From Azospirillum sp. RU38E (lineage in GTDB: Bacteria > Pseudomonadota > Alphaproteobacteria > Azospirillales > Azospirillaceae): a DNA stretch of 64,000 nt. The notes beneath the pieces are model-generated. The model was not told the DNA's origin. It searched no databases and saw only the letters and a list, made by a program, of their open reading frames with translations. The stretch covers positions 372,001 to 436,000 of the forward strand of contig NZ_FZOI01000003.1 of NCBI RefSeq assembly GCF_900188385.1, in the 5' to 3' direction. Below, piece by piece: positions 51,564 to 61,707 of this stretch. Position numbers and translations under genes: made by a program. The number at the start of each line of letters is the position of its first letter. The stretch's first letter is position 1.

Positions 51564-52548
51564 CCGTGGCAGGCGCGCGGGTAAGCTGCAGGAACACATC
51601 CTCCAGATCGCTTTCAACGATGGAGAGATCCTTCACCGACAGGCCGGCCGTCGCCATAGCGCCCAGCAGATCGGCCACCCGCGTCTGGCTGGGACGGTAG
51701 CGCACCACCAGCCGCTGCGGGGTCGGCAGGCTGACATCATAGCCCGCCAGTTCGCTAGGCACCGCCGCCAGCGGTGCTTCCAGCGTCACCACCATTTCCT
51801 TAGCATCGATGCGGCCCAGCAGGGCCTCCTTCGATTCGCAGGCCACCACCTGACCATGATTGACGATGGCGATGGTGTCACACAGCTCTTGGGCTTCTTC
51901 CAGATAATGCGTGGTCAGCACCACCGTGGTGCCGGCCTGATTCAGTTCGCGCACATAGGCCCACAGGCTTTGCCGCAGTTCGACGTCCACGCCAGCCGTC
52001 GGCTCATCCAGCACCAGCACGGGCGGGGCATGGACCATGGCCTTGGCAACCATCAGCCGGCGGCGCATCCCGCCCGACAGGGTGCGGGCATAGGCATTGG
52101 CCTTGTCCTTCAGCCCCACCGCCTCCAGCAGCCGGTCGGTCTGGCGCTCGGCCTTGGGCACACCATAGAGCCCGGCCTGCAGGTCCAGAATTTCACGCGG
52201 GGTGAAGAACGGGTCCAGGTTCAGTTCCTGCGGCACGATGCCGATGGCGGCCCGGGCCGAGCGCGGATGCCGGTCGATATCGATGCCCCAAATGGCCGCC
52301 GTGCCGCCGGTTTTGTTCACCAGCCCGGCCAGGATATTGATCGTCGTGCTTTTGCCCGCGCCATTCGGCCCCAGCAGACCATAGATGGACCCGCGCGGCA
52401 CCGACAGGTTGATGCCCTTCAGCGCTTCCTTCGGCGGGGCCTTGCCATTGCCGCGATAGGTCTTGCGCAGATCGCGGATATCAATGGCGGCTTCGGGCAG
52501 GCTGCCGGACGGATCGGCGGCAAGGGTCCGGCTTACACTGTCGGGCAT
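51547..52548 (-). CDS. ABC-2-type transporter ATPase without a neighbouring permease
   Basis: A 333-residue ATPase of the DRA/CcmA group: Walker A GLLGPNGAGKST, Q-loop VPQELNLDPFFTPRE, signature LSGGMRRRLMVAKA, Walker B VLVLDEPTAGVD, H-loop TTHYLEEAQEL, then a C-terminal extension. Such ATPases pair with an ABC-2 permease, but downstream there is instead a lipoprotein hydrolase and a deacetylase. The ATG at 52548 has AGGA upstream. Confidence 0.9.
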   Translation of the reverse strand: MPDSVSRTLAADPSGSLPEAAIDIRDLRKTYRGNGKAPPKEALKGINLSVPRGSIYGLLGPNGAGKSTTINILAGLVNKTGGTAAIWGIDIDRHPRSARAAIGIVPQELNLDPFFTPREILDLQAGLYGVPKAERQTDRLLEAVGLKDKANAYARTLSGGMRRRLMVAKAMVHAPPVLVLDEPTAGVDVELRQSLWAYVRELNQAGTTVVLTTHYLEEAQELCDTIAIVNHGQVVACESKEALLGRIDAKEMVVTLEAPLAAVPSELAGYDVSLPTPQRLVVRYRPSQTRVADLLGAMATAGLSVKDLSIVESDLEDVFLQLTRAPATDADYR

Positions 52549-52761
52549 GTCGATCATATCCTGGATCAAGGCAAAGGGACCGGGCGGGCGTGCCCTTGGG
52601 TTACACCCGCCCGCAGGCAGGGTCAATTTATGCGCAAGGGGCAGGGGCAGCTTCCATGCATTCATCCCGCCCGCTTCCTGCCCATTGCGCAAATGGCAAG
52701 CGGTAGTATGATGCGGCCGCGAAATCGCATCTGTGATCACCATCATCCAAAGGAACGTCCC

Positions 52762-52947
52762 ATGCAGCCGCTGGAAACCATCTACATCGACGATGATACC
52801 GTCGGCTGCGATGGCGGTGGCGGGGCGCTGGGCCACCCGCTGGTCTATCTGCCGCTCACCCCCACGGGTCAGGTCACCTGCCCCTATTGCAGCCGCCTTT
52901 ATATCCAGACGGAGGAAAGCAAGGCCGCCGGCGGCCACGGCCACTGA
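52762..52947 (+). CDS. Zinc-finger (zf-CHCC) domain protein
   Basis: A 61-residue protein: VGCDGGGGALGHPLVYLPL, then TGQVTCPYCSRLYI. The C-x(n)-H-x(n)-C-x2-C zinc site matches zf-CHCC, the family of mitochondrial complex I subunit NDUFS6 and its alphaproteobacterial relatives. ATG is preceded by AAAGGAACG. It diverges from the ABC ATPase gene. Confidence 0.87.
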   Translation: MQPLETIYIDDDTVGCDGGGGALGHPLVYLPLTPTGQVTCPYCSRLYIQTEESKAAGGHGH

Positions 52948-53403
52948 TCCGGCGGCCACGCTCGCCGTCTTGATCCCCCCGGCCCGGCTGACCCGATGTC
53001 ACCCCGGCCGGGGGACGATCCATCCGGCCTGTGGCCGCGCGACAGCGGCTGACCGCTGGCTTGGAAAATTCTCTTTCATGTTGCGGTTCCACGCTGAGCC
53101 GCTGGGCGACCAGAAGCCCGCTCCCACCCCCCGGATAAAATAGGGCTGCCCTGCGTGACCCCGGCCGCACCGTGTTGCGCCACCCTGCGCCCGCCAACCC
53201 GGTCGACATGACCTTTCGCACAGTTTATCGATCACGATGCATGAAGACGATTGCAGACTGTGCATCACCGTCTATAGTGTTATGATGCAACTTCAGCACG
53301 ATTACCTGTAAACCATAAGTTAATAACATCCATCCGTTTCCATTTTGTCACCTATTTTTCCATTCCATCCTCTTCCCCGTCCCGGATCGATCTGCCCCGC
53401 ATC
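52948..53403. other. Intergenic region, no gene seen
   Basis: The first half is GC-rich; 53220-53390 is AT-rich and is the probable promoter region of the next gene. No repeat or strong terminator found, though GCCGGCGGCCACGGCCACTG near the zf-CHCC stop is weakly structured. Confidence 0.5.
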
Positions 53404-53703
53404 ATGACACCCCCCCGGCTTCGTCTTTCTGTCACGCGGTTGCCCTTTGTCGGGGAAAGCGCGGATGGGCGCTTCGGCTATTGGGTTCTGCCGGCGCTGG
53501 CGGAGGATGCTGACCCGCGCATCCAGGGACGGACCTATGCCGCCTGGTTCCTGCTTTATGAGGAAGCCAACGGCAAACCCGCCGCGCGGGAACTGATGGA
53601 CAAGATCGAGCGGGAGATGCCGTCGCGCTACCCGGCGGTGGACCGGGCTTTCCTATGGGAAATCACCCGCTCGCACACCAGCAAGTCATCCAGCGCCGCC
53701 TGA
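53404..53703 (+). CDS. Conserved-looking hypothetical protein (99 aa)
   Basis: A 99-residue soluble protein: LPFVGESADGRFGYWVLPAL, TYAAWFLLYEEANGKPAARE and FLWEITRSHTSKSSSAA. Codon usage matches its neighbours and it has a well-defined hydrophobic pattern, but no family is recognised. The ATG at 53404 lacks a strong ribosome site. Confidence 0.6.
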   Translation: MTPPRLRLSVTRLPFVGESADGRFGYWVLPALAEDADPRIQGRTYAAWFLLYEEANGKPAARELMDKIEREMPSRYPAVDRAFLWEITRSHTSKSSSAA

Positions 53704-53997
53704 CCGTGTGCGGGCAATTCCGGCTTAATTGTAAAAGAGTGTCGCGCAAGCGGCATTAGTTACAATGCCGTAACAATTCCACGGTAGATGAGCCGGGGGG
53801 GAGACACTAACTCCTAATCCGCAAACCAGTTCACGGAAGTGGCGGCCGGCCGCGCCATTGCCACGCCGGTCGCCCGCGCCATGTCATTTTAGCCGGTTCT
53901 TCCGCCCGCCAGCGGGTTAGAATGTCCCTTTGATTGTCCTATTGACGCTGGGTCGCCCTTCCTGACCGGCCGTCCTGCGAAAGAACGGAAAAGGATT

Positions 53998-55089
53998 ATG
54001 CGTCTTCCCCTTCAGATCGCCACCGCCATTGCCCTGGCCGCCATTGGGGGCGGCATCTGGTATGCAGCCGGTTCCAGGGATACCGGGGGGCCTCGCCAGG
54101 TTGCTGCCCGCCCGGTGGATGTCGTGGCCAGCCGCGCTGGCCGGGGGGAGATCAAGGTCGTGTTCGATGCCGTGGGCACCCTGCGCGCCAATGAGGCGGT
54201 GACGGTGACCGCCAAGACCGCCGGCTTGGTGCGCACCATCCGTTTCCAGGAAGGACAGAAGGTCTCCGCCGGCGACGTGCTGCTGGAACTGGATGATACA
54301 GAGGTGCGGGCCAATCTGGCCGTGGCGGAGGCGACGCGCCGCAACGCCGCTCAGCTGCTGGAACGCTCCAAGGCGCTGCTGCCACGGCAGGCCATTGCCC
54401 AGGCCAAGGTGGATGAGCTGAACCTGCAGCTGCAGGGGGCGGAGGCATCGGTGCGCGCCGCCCAGGCCCGCCTGCAGGATCTGACCATCCGCGCGCCCTT
54501 TGGCGGGGCCACCGGCCTGCGCCAGGTCAGCCCCGGCGCCCTGGTGCAGCCGGGCACGCCGGTGACCACGCTGGATGATACCGGTGTGATGAAGCTGGAA
54601 TTCACCGTGCCGGAAGCCGCATTGCCGCAGTTGCGCGAGGGCATGGAGATTGCGGCCAGCAGCAATGTCTATCCGGGTCAGGCCTTCCAGGGCACGCTGT
54701 CGGCGGTGGATACCCGCATCGACAGCGTTACCCGCACCCTGGCGGCCCTGGCCCGCCTGCCCAACCCGGATGGCCGCCTGCGGCCCGGCATGTTCATGAC
54801 CGTGCGGCTGACGCTGGAAAACCGCGCCAATGTGGTGCTGGTGCCGGAAGAAGCGCTGGTGCCGGTTGGTGACCGCCAGTTTGTTTATCTGGTGGTGGAG
54901 GGCAAGGTGCAGCGCCGGGAAATCACCATCGGCGCGCGTTCCGGCGGCAATGTGGAGGCGGCCCAGGGCCTGCAGGGCGGTGAGCTGATCATCACCCGTG
55001 GCACCCAGAAGGTGCGCGAAGGCCTGCCGGTCAATGCCAAGATCAGTGGCGGCAGCGATGTGCCACAGGCGGCAGCCCGGCCCAGCTGA
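53998..55089 (+). CDS. RND efflux periplasmic adaptor (membrane fusion protein)
   Basis: A 363-residue HlyD/AcrA-type adaptor: N-terminal membrane anchor (IATAIALAAIGGGIW), lipoyl half-motifs AKTAGLVRTIRFQEGQKVSA and RAPFGGATGLRQVSPGALVQ around a helical hairpin (LERSKALLPRQAIAQAKVDE), and beta-barrel and membrane-proximal domains. AAAAGG precedes the ATG. It couples the following RND pump to an outer-membrane channel, which is not in the window. Confidence 0.93.
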   Translation: MRLPLQIATAIALAAIGGGIWYAAGSRDTGGPRQVAARPVDVVASRAGRGEIKVVFDAVGTLRANEAVTVTAKTAGLVRTIRFQEGQKVSAGDVLLELDDTEVRANLAVAEATRRNAAQLLERSKALLPRQAIAQAKVDELNLQLQGAEASVRAAQARLQDLTIRAPFGGATGLRQVSPGALVQPGTPVTTLDDTGVMKLEFTVPEAALPQLREGMEIAASSNVYPGQAFQGTLSAVDTRIDSVTRTLAALARLPNPDGRLRPGMFMTVRLTLENRANVVLVPEEALVPVGDRQFVYLVVEGKVQRREITIGARSGGNVEAAQGLQGGELIITRGTQKVREGLPVNAKISGGSDVPQAAARPS

Positions 55090-55172
55090 GGCCGCCGCCC
55101 AACCGGTAAGTTTTTCGTCGGCGCCAGCGGCGCCCTGTCCTACCTGATGTCAATCCAGGGGCTACGCCTGCC

Positions 55173-58100
55173 ATGGTGCTCTCCGACCTCTCGATCCAGC
55201 GCCCGGTGCTTGCCTTCGTGATCAGCGCCATGCTGGTTGTGTTCGGCGTGCTGGGCTATGAGAAGCTGCCGGTGCGCGAGCTGCCGAAGATCGATTATCC
55301 CGTCGTTTCCATCTCCACCAACTATCCCGGCGCCAGCGCGGAGGTGGTGGATAATGAAATCACCGAACGGATCGAGGGGGTGATCAACGGGATCGAGGGG
55401 ATCAAAACCATCCGCTCCCGGTCGCGCGAAGGTGCTTCCTCCGTCTCGGTGGAATTCGACATCGACCGCGATATTGACAGCGCCAGCAATGATGTGCGCG
55501 ACCGTGTGGGCCGCATCGCCGAGAATCTGCCGCAGGAGGCGGATACGCCGGAAATCAGCAAGGTCGATGCCGACAGCAACCCGATCATGTGGATTTCCCT
55601 GCGCGCCCAGGGCATGGACCAGCTGGAGCTGACGGATTTCGTCCGCCGCTATTATCAGGATGCGCTGGCCACGGTGCCGGGCGTGGCCTCCATCCGCATC
55701 AGCGGGTCGCGGGAATTCGCCATGCGCGTCTGGCTGGACCGCAACGCCATGGCGGCGCGCGGGGTGACGGTGCAGGATATTGAAGATGCCATCCGCCGGG
55801 AAAATGCCGAGCTGCCGGCCGGTCGCATCGAAAGCCAGCAGCGCGAATTCACCGTGCGCACCGATACGCGGCTGAACCGCCCCGAACAGTTCGCCCGCAT
55901 CCTGATCCGCCAGGATGGCATGAATCAGGTACGCGTCGGCGATGTGGCGCGGGTGGAGGTGGCGGCCCGCGACGACCGTTCCGATTTCCGCATCAACGGA
56001 TCGGCTGCCGTCGGCATGGGCATTGTGCGCCAATCCACCGCCAATACGATGGAAGTGTCACAAGGCGTGCGGGCGCTGCTGGCCCAGTTCCAGGCCAACC
56101 TGCCGGCCGGCATGATCCTGGAGGTGCGGCATGATGATGCCGCCTTCATCGGCCAATCCATCTATGAGGTGTTCCACGCCATCGCCGTGGCCGTGGGGCT
56201 GGTGGTGCTGGTGGTGTGGATGTTCCTGCGCACCCTGCGTGCCACCATCATTCCCGTGGTCGCCATCCCGGTTTCCATGGTGGCCGCCTTTGGCGTGATG
56301 GCGGCCATGGGCTTTTCCATCAATGTGCTGACCCTGCTGGCCTTTGTGCTGGCGGTGGGTCTGGTGGTGGATGATGCCATCATCGTGGTGGAAAATATCT
56401 CCCGCCGGATTGAGGAGGGGGAGCCGCCGCTGCTGGCCTCCTATCGTGGGGCCCGGCAGATCGGCTTCGCGGTGATTGCCACCACGCTGGTGCTGCTGGC
56501 GGTGATTGCACCCTTGTCCATGCTGGCCGGCGATCAAGGCCGCCTGTTCCGCGAATTCGCCGTCGCCCTGATGGCCGCCATCGGTTTTTCCTGCGTGGTG
56601 GCGCTGACCCTATCGCCCATGCTCTGTTCCAAGCTGCTGAAGGGCCATGCGGAACCGCGCGGCCTGTTCCGCTATACGGAGCGGGTGCTGGATCGGGTGA
56701 CCGAAGGTTATCGCGCCCTGCTGCGCAGTGCCCTGGCCGCGCGGGTGCTGGTGCTGGCCCTGCTGGGTGGTTCCCTGGTGCTGACCGGGCTGATCGCCCT
56801 GGCTTTGCCGTCAGAACTGGCCCCGACGGAGGATCGCGGCCAGTTCCGCATCAGCATCACCGCGCCGGAAGGCGCCAGCGTGGAGTTCACCAACCAGGAG
56901 GTGGCAGAGGTGGAGGCGGTGCTGCGCCCCTATCTGCAATCGGGGGAACTGGATAACACGCTGACCATCGTCAATCCCGGCTGGGGCGGCAATTCCGGCG
57001 TCAACCGGGCCATGGTGGTTGCCCGCTCCCCCACCTGGGACAAGCGCCCCGCCAACGGCCGTTCCGTGCAGGATCTGGTGGCGGAAATCACGCCCAAGCT
57101 GGATGCCATTCCCGGTGCCCGCATCAATGTTGTGCTGCCGTCGGGCCTGGGTGGTGGTGGCGGCAATGCCAACCAGCTGCAGGTCGTTATCGGCGGCAAC
57201 ACGTTCGAAGAACTGGCCGACTGGCGCGACATGCTGATTGAACGGCTGCGGGAATATCCCGGCCTGACTGGCTTTCAGGCCAATTATGATGAGACGAAGC
57301 CCCAGTTGCGGGTGACGGTGGACCGCGACCGGGCGGCCGATCTGGGGGTGCCCGTCACCGTGATCGGCCGCACCCTGGAAACCATGCTGGGCGAGCGCGA
57401 GGTGACGCGCTATCTGGACCGGGGCGAGGAATATGATGTGGTGCTGCGCGCCAACAGCGGTGACCGCGCCAACCCGCGCGACCTGAACAATATTTTCGTG
57501 CGCGGCGGCAATGCCGGTGGCAGCAGCCAGCTGGTGCCGCTGGCCAACCTGATCCAGATCCATGACATTGCCGCCCCGACGGAGCTGAACCGTTACAACC
57601 GGCTGCGGTCGATCACCATTACGGCCAACCTGACCAACGGCACCCCCATGGGTGACGCCATCAAGGTGGTGCAGCAGGCCGCGGCTGAGGCCCTGCCACC
57701 GGAAGCGCGGATCAGCTTTGAAGGGGCCGCCCGGCTGCAGCTGGAAGCCTCCAGCGCCATTTACTTTGCCCTGGGCATGGCCATGCTGGTGGCCTTCCTG
57801 GTGCTGGCGGCACAGTTTGAGAATTTCCGCCTGCCGGCGATGATTCTGGTCTCCGTGTTGCCCGCCGGGTTTGGCGGGGTGCTGGCCATCCAACTGACCG
57901 GCATGTCGCTGAACACCTATACGCAGATCGGCCTGATCATGCTGATCGGCCTGATCGCCAAGAACGCCATCATGATTGTGGAGTTCGCCAACCAGCTGCG
58001 CGAAGAGGGTAAGGCCCTGCTGGATGCCGTGGTGGAGGCATCGGCCCTGCGGCTGCGCCCCATCCTGATGACCTCTATTGCCACCGTGTTCGGTGCCCTG

Positions 58101-58319
58101 CCCCTGGCGCTGGCCCATGGGGCGGGGGCGGAAAGCCGCATGGCCATCGGCTGGGTGATCGTCGGCGGGGTCAGTGTCGGCACGCTGATCTCCCTGTTCG
58201 TCACGCCGGTGCTTTACAGCCTGTTCGCCCAGGGGGTGCAGCCGATCGGCGCGGTGCGACGCTTGATCGAGGAACAGGAAAGGCGCTTCCACGAAGCCCC
58301 CCAGGTTCCCGCTGAATGA
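55173..58319 (+). CDS. RND-family multidrug efflux transporter
   Basis: A 1048-residue inner-membrane proton-driven pump (HAE1/AcrB type). It begins SDLSIQRPVLAFVISAMLVV, has the proton-relay region VGLVVDDAIIVVENISRR in the fourth helix, and the second-half mirror LIGLIAKNAIMIVEFANQLR. It exports drugs, dyes or organic acids with the adaptor upstream. No TetR or other local regulator is seen. A terminator follows. Confidence 0.96.
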   Translation: MVLSDLSIQRPVLAFVISAMLVVFGVLGYEKLPVRELPKIDYPVVSISTNYPGASAEVVDNEITERIEGVINGIEGIKTIRSRSREGASSVSVEFDIDRDIDSASNDVRDRVGRIAENLPQEADTPEISKVDADSNPIMWISLRAQGMDQLELTDFVRRYYQDALATVPGVASIRISGSREFAMRVWLDRNAMAARGVTVQDIEDAIRRENAELPAGRIESQQREFTVRTDTRLNRPEQFARILIRQDGMNQVRVGDVARVEVAARDDRSDFRINGSAAVGMGIVRQSTANTMEVSQGVRALLAQFQANLPAGMILEVRHDDAAFIGQSIYEVFHAIAVAVGLVVLVVWMFLRTLRATIIPVVAIPVSMVAAFGVMAAMGFSINVLTLLAFVLAVGLVVDDAIIVVENISRRIEEGEPPLLASYRGARQIGFAVIATTLVLLAVIAPLSMLAGDQGRLFREFAVALMAAIGFSCVVALTLSPMLCSKLLKGHAEPRGLFRYTERVLDRVTEGYRALLRSALAARVLVLALLGGSLVLTGLIALALPSELAPTEDRGQFRISITAPEGASVEFTNQEVAEVEAVLRPYLQSGELDNTLTIVNPGWGGNSGVNRAMVVARSPTWDKRPANGRSVQDLVAEITPKLDAIPGARINVVLPSGLGGGGGNANQLQVVIGGNTFEELADWRDMLIERLREYPGLTGFQANYDETKPQLRVTVDRDRAADLGVPVTVIGRTLETMLGEREVTRYLDRGEEYDVVLRANSGDRANPRDLNNIFVRGGNAGGSSQLVPLANLIQIHDIAAPTELNRYNRLRSITITANLTNGTPMGDAIKVVQQAAAEALPPEARISFEGAARLQLEASSAIYFALGMAMLVAFLVLAAQFENFRLPAMILVSVLPAGFGGVLAIQLTGMSLNTYTQIGLIMLIGLIAKNAIMIVEFANQLREEGKALLDAVVEASALRLRPILMTSIATVFGALPLALAHGAGAESRMAIGWVIVGGVSVGTLISLFVTPVLYSLFAQGVQPIGAVRRLIEEQERRFHEAPQVPAE

Positions 58320-58322
58320 TGA

Positions 58323-58348
58323 AAGGGCGCCCCGTGAGGCGCCCTTTT
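58323..58348 (+). terminator. Terminator of the RND operon
   Basis: AAGGGCGCC (58323-58331) pairs with GGCGCCCTT (58338-58346), ending in TTTT. Confidence 0.88.
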
Positions 58349-58395
58349 CATATCAGCGTGTAAATCCGGACCGCCAGCCAAAGGGCCGACCGCCA

Positions 58396-58635
58396 TCAAT
58401 CCCCGCCGGTATGCCGGTCGGTGATCCAGAAGAACAGGGCCAGCAGCGGCAGCAGAAAGGCCAACGGCCCGAAGAAACGCCAGGGGCCCGGTGGGAAAGG
58501 GACATAATGGGAAATCAGCGCCACCCCGCCCAAGGCGACCACCACCAGCCCCCCCACCAGCGCCCAGCCCTCCCAAGTGGCGGGCGTGATGCCAGGCCCG
58601 GACCGCTTGGAACGGAACCAATATCTGCGCGCCAT
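58396..58635 (-). CDS. Small two-helix membrane protein (paralogue B)
   Basis: A 79-residue protein: RSKRSGPGITPATWEGW, then two helices (VGGLVVVALGGVALISHYVP; FFGPLAFLLPLLALFFWITD) and a short polar end DRHTGG. It is a paralogue of the next gene. No known function; the start ATG is 58635 (MARRYWF). Confidence 0.75.
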   Translation of the reverse strand: MARRYWFRSKRSGPGITPATWEGWALVGGLVVVALGGVALISHYVPFPPGPWRFFGPLAFLLPLLALFFWITDRHTGGD

Positions 58636-58811
58636 CCTCCTCCCCTATAAGTAGATCAGCCAACGCACTAGTTCTACATTAGAGCATAGGGCAACACAAC
58701 TACAACCAGAGCGGCAGCAGCTTTATCCAATTTTTGTTACAATTGGGAGGACAGAATGGGGGGAGCGCGACATTTCATTCTGCCCGCCCCCATTCTTATG
58801 GGTCAGAGGTA

Positions 58812-59054
58812 TCAGCCCTCTCCATCACCCGTATGGCGATCCGCGACCCAGCAGAACAGCGCCAGCAGCGGAATCAGATAAAGCAGGGGGCCAAAAATCC
58901 GCCAGGGTCCGGCCGGCAAGGGGACGAACTGCTTGATCAGGGCGATTCCTGCAACCGCCAGCAACACGAAAAGCGCCGTCACCCCCCACCCTTCCCAGGT
59001 GGCGGGTGCCGTGCCATAGCCCAGACGTTTGGGACGAAACCAGGGACGCTGCAT
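58812..59054 (-). CDS. Small two-helix membrane protein (paralogue A)
   Basis: An 80-residue protein: RPKRLGYGTAPATWEGWG, VAGIALIKQFVPLPAGPWRI, FGPLLYLIPLLALFCWVADR. The shared PATWEGW, the P-GPWR-FGPL and the W-x-x-DRHTG end show it is a paralogue of the gene at 58396, 176 bases away. Start 59054 (MQRPWF) is preferred over the frame to 59090. Unknown function. Confidence 0.72.
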   Translation of the reverse strand: MQRPWFRPKRLGYGTAPATWEGWGVTALFVLLAVAGIALIKQFVPLPAGPWRIFGPLLYLIPLLALFCWVADRHTGDGEG

Positions 59055-59114
59055 GGGGAAAGCCTCGACGCTTGGTGAAACCGCTTCCATGGCAATATAG
59101 CGATGGAAAACAGT

Positions 59115-59597
59115 TCAATCGCAAGCAGCAAGTCGACGCAGCCCGTCGCCACTGATCCCCATCAGCGTCACGGTCTCGGCATCGGCCCCCAAGCTGCGAT
59201 AGAACAGGGCGGCGCGCAGATTGGCCGGGCGCATGTGCCAGGACAGCCAGCCCAGCCCGCGATCCAGCACCAGCCGGGCACAGGCACCCACCAGGGCGCG
59301 GCCCACCCCGGCCCGGCGGGCCAGCGGTTCAACATAGAGATTTTCCAGCACCAGCCCAGCCCTGGCCGATTGGCTGTCATACCCACGGGTCAGCAGGGCC
59401 ACCCCCGCTATATGGCCCCGGCGGGTGGCCAGCAGGCAGGTGAACAGCGGGTCGGCACCAAACCCCTGTTGCCGGAACAAAGCCGGTGTCAGGGCTGGTG
59501 GCTCCATCCCCTCTTCCGCCGACAGGGCGGCCAGCAGGGCACAAACGACATCGGCATCCGCACGGGTCGCCGCACGGATGCCGATTTCTTCCATCAC
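59115..59597 (-). CDS. GNAT-family N-acetyltransferase
   Basis: A 160-residue GNAT enzyme: IRAATRADADVVCALLAALS, LENLYVEPLARRAGVGRALV (acetyl-CoA loop RRAGVGRAL) and FYRSLGADAE. It differs from the toxin-type GNAT at 38685. It lies 17 bases downstream of leuB in the same direction, so it may be cotranscribed. Substrate unknown. Confidence 0.88.
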   Translation of the reverse strand: MMEEIGIRAATRADADVVCALLAALSAEEGMEPPALTPALFRQQGFGADPLFTCLLATRRGHIAGVALLTRGYDSQSARAGLVLENLYVEPLARRAGVGRALVGACARLVLDRGLGWLSWHMRPANLRAALFYRSLGADAETVTLMGISGDGLRRLAACD

Positions 59598-59614
59598 AAA
59601 CGATCCCGGCCCGG

Positions 59615-60727
59615 TCAGGCGGCGATCAGCTTGTCCATTTCGCGCAGGATGCTGTCCGACATGACGGAGGTGGACACCTTGGCCATGCCAGCCTGCATGA
59701 TGTCACCAGTGCGCAGGCCGGTGCCCAGCACGTTCTGCACGGCATTTTCCAGAATGTCGGCATCTTCCTGCAGGTCGAAGGACCAGCGCAGCGCCATGGC
59801 AAAGGACAGGAACATGGCGATCGGGTTGGCCAGATCGCGGCCGGCAATATCCGGGGCCGAACCATGCACCGGCTCATACAAGGCCTTGCGCTTGCCCTGG
59901 GCATCCACGGCACCCAGAGAGGCCGACGGCAGCATCCCGATGGAACCGGTCAGCATGGACGCCTCGTCCGACAGGATGTCGCCGAAAAGATTGTCGGTGA
60001 CGATCACATCGAACTGCTTGGGGTTGCGCACCAGCTGCATGGCGGCAGCGTCGGCCAGCATGTGGGACAGTTCCACATCCTGATATTCGGCCTTGTGCAG
60101 GGCGGTCACTTCCTGACGCCACAGCAGGCCCGACTCCATCACATTGCCCTTGTCGGAGGAGCAGACCTTGTTGCCGCGCTTGCGCGCCAGCTCAAAGGCC
60201 ACGCGGGCGACGCGGTGGATTTCGTGCGTGTCATAGACCTGGGTGTTGACGCCGCGGCGTTCGCCGTTCGGCAGATCGGTGATGCCGCGCGGCTCCCCGA
60301 AATAAACGCCGCCGGTCAGTTCGCGGATGATCATGATATCCAGACCGCGCACGATTTCCGGCTTCAGCGTGCTGGCATCCACCAGCGCGTCGAACACCTT
60401 GGCCGGGCGCAGGTTGGCGAACAGGCCCATTTCCTTGCGCAGGCGCAGCAGGCCCGCTTCCGGGCGCTTGTCAAAGCCCAGATTATCCCATTTCGGGCCA
60501 CCCACGGCGGCCAGGATCACGGCATCCACCGCCAGGGCGCGGGCCATGGTCTCATCCGTCAGGGGCGTACCATGCGCGTCGTAGGAGCAGCCGCCAACCA
60601 GACCTTCCTCAAGCTGGAACTCCACCCCGCGCTTGCGGCTGTACCAGTCGATCACGCGCCGCAGCTGGCGCATGACTTCAGGACCGATACCATCGCCCGG
60701 CAGCAGCAGCAGCGAATGCTTCGACAT
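59615..60727 (-). CDS. leuB: 3-isopropylmalate dehydrogenase
   Basis: A 370-residue NAD-dependent enzyme converting 3-isopropylmalate to 2-ketoisocaproate in leucine synthesis. [40 protein letters not shown], and [20 protein letters not shown] identify it. ATG 60727. It follows leuD by about 130 bases. leuC is not in the window. Confidence 0.97.
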   Translation of the reverse strand: MSKHSLLLLPGDGIGPEVMRQLRRVIDWYSRKRGVEFQLEEGLVGGCSYDAHGTPLTDETMARALAVDAVILAAVGGPKWDNLGFDKRPEAGLLRLRKEMGLFANLRPAKVFDALVDASTLKPEIVRGLDIMIIRELTGGVYFGEPRGITDLPNGERRGVNTQVYDTHEIHRVARVAFELARKRGNKVCSSDKGNVMESGLLWRQEVTALHKAEYQDVELSHMLADAAAMQLVRNPKQFDVIVTDNLFGDILSDEASMLTGSIGMLPSASLGAVDAQGKRKALYEPVHGSAPDIAGRDLANPIAMFLSFAMALRWSFDLQEDADILENAVQNVLGTGLRTGDIMQAGMAKVSTSVMSDSILREMDKLIAA

Positions 60728-60857
60728 GACGGAAAACCCCTCGAATGGATAGGCGTGATGAAAGGACAGCCCCGATGGACTGGCCCCGAGTTCTAAACCG
60801 ATTGGCGGCTGCCGCCAAGTGTGACGGCAGCCGCCCTTTGAACCGATAGCCGGAAGA

Positions 60858-61475
60858 TCAGGAGGCCGAGGCCCAGAGCCAGGGCTGCGACTGCTTGTTG
60901 GACGCCTCGAACGCATCGATCGACGGCGCGTTGCGCAGCGTCAGACCGATATCGTCCCAGCCATTCAGCAGGCATTCGCGGCGGAACGGCTCCACATCAA
61001 AGCCGATCTTCTCCCCGTCCGGCAGGGTGATCTGCTGGGTTTCCAGATCGACAGTGAAGGTGGCATTGGCGCCATTATCGGCGGCGGCCATCAGCTTTTC
61101 GACAATTTCCACCGGCATCGGGATCGGCAGGATGCCGTTCTTGAAGCTGTTATTGAAGAAGATGTCGGCGAAGCTGGGGGCGATGATGCAGCGGATGCCG
61201 AAATCAGCCAGCGCCCAGGGCGCATGTTCGCGCGAGGAGCCGCAGCCGAAATTATCGCCGGCGATCAGGATGGAGGCATTGCGATAGGCCGGCTTGTTCA
61301 GCACGAAATCGGCCACTTCCTGCCCGTCCTTGAAGCGCATGGAGGCGAACAGGCCGGCACCCAGCCCGGTGCGCTGGATCGTCTTCAGATATTCGGCGGC
61401 GATGATCATGTCGGTATCGACATTCATCAGCCGCAGCGGGGCGGCGACACCGGTGAGCTGGGTGAATTTTTGCAT
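60858..61475 (-). CDS. leuD: 3-isopropylmalate dehydratase small subunit
   Basis: A 205-residue subunit (isopropylmalate isomerase with LeuC): [40 protein letters not shown], and [11 protein letters not shown]. Start ATG 61475 (MQKFTQLTG). The catalytic large subunit must lie elsewhere, since the upstream gene is a divergent VOC protein. Confidence 0.96.
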   Translation of the reverse strand: MQKFTQLTGVAAPLRLMNVDTDMIIAAEYLKTIQRTGLGAGLFASMRFKDGQEVADFVLNKPAYRNASILIAGDNFGCGSSREHAPWALADFGIRCIIAPSFADIFFNNSFKNGILPIPMPVEIVEKLMAAADNGANATFTVDLETQQITLPDGEKIGFDVEPFRRECLLNGWDDIGLTLRNAPSIDAFEASNKQSQPWLWASAS

Positions 61476-61707
61476 CTGACTGTACCCGGACGATTGGCAA
61501 TGGAACCTGTATCCCTTCTGCCATGCCGCCGTGCGGCCGCGCAACACATGATCGTTGTAAGGCTGGTCTGCGACAGATGCTTGCGTGGGACATCCTGATG
61601 CCCCCGCCTTCCCCCTCGAAATTTCACGGGTGCGACCATGGTGCCGTGGCAATCGCGTGCCTATCTCCTATCATAGGGTCGGGGGGCCCTTGTCCGATGG
61701 AGGCATC

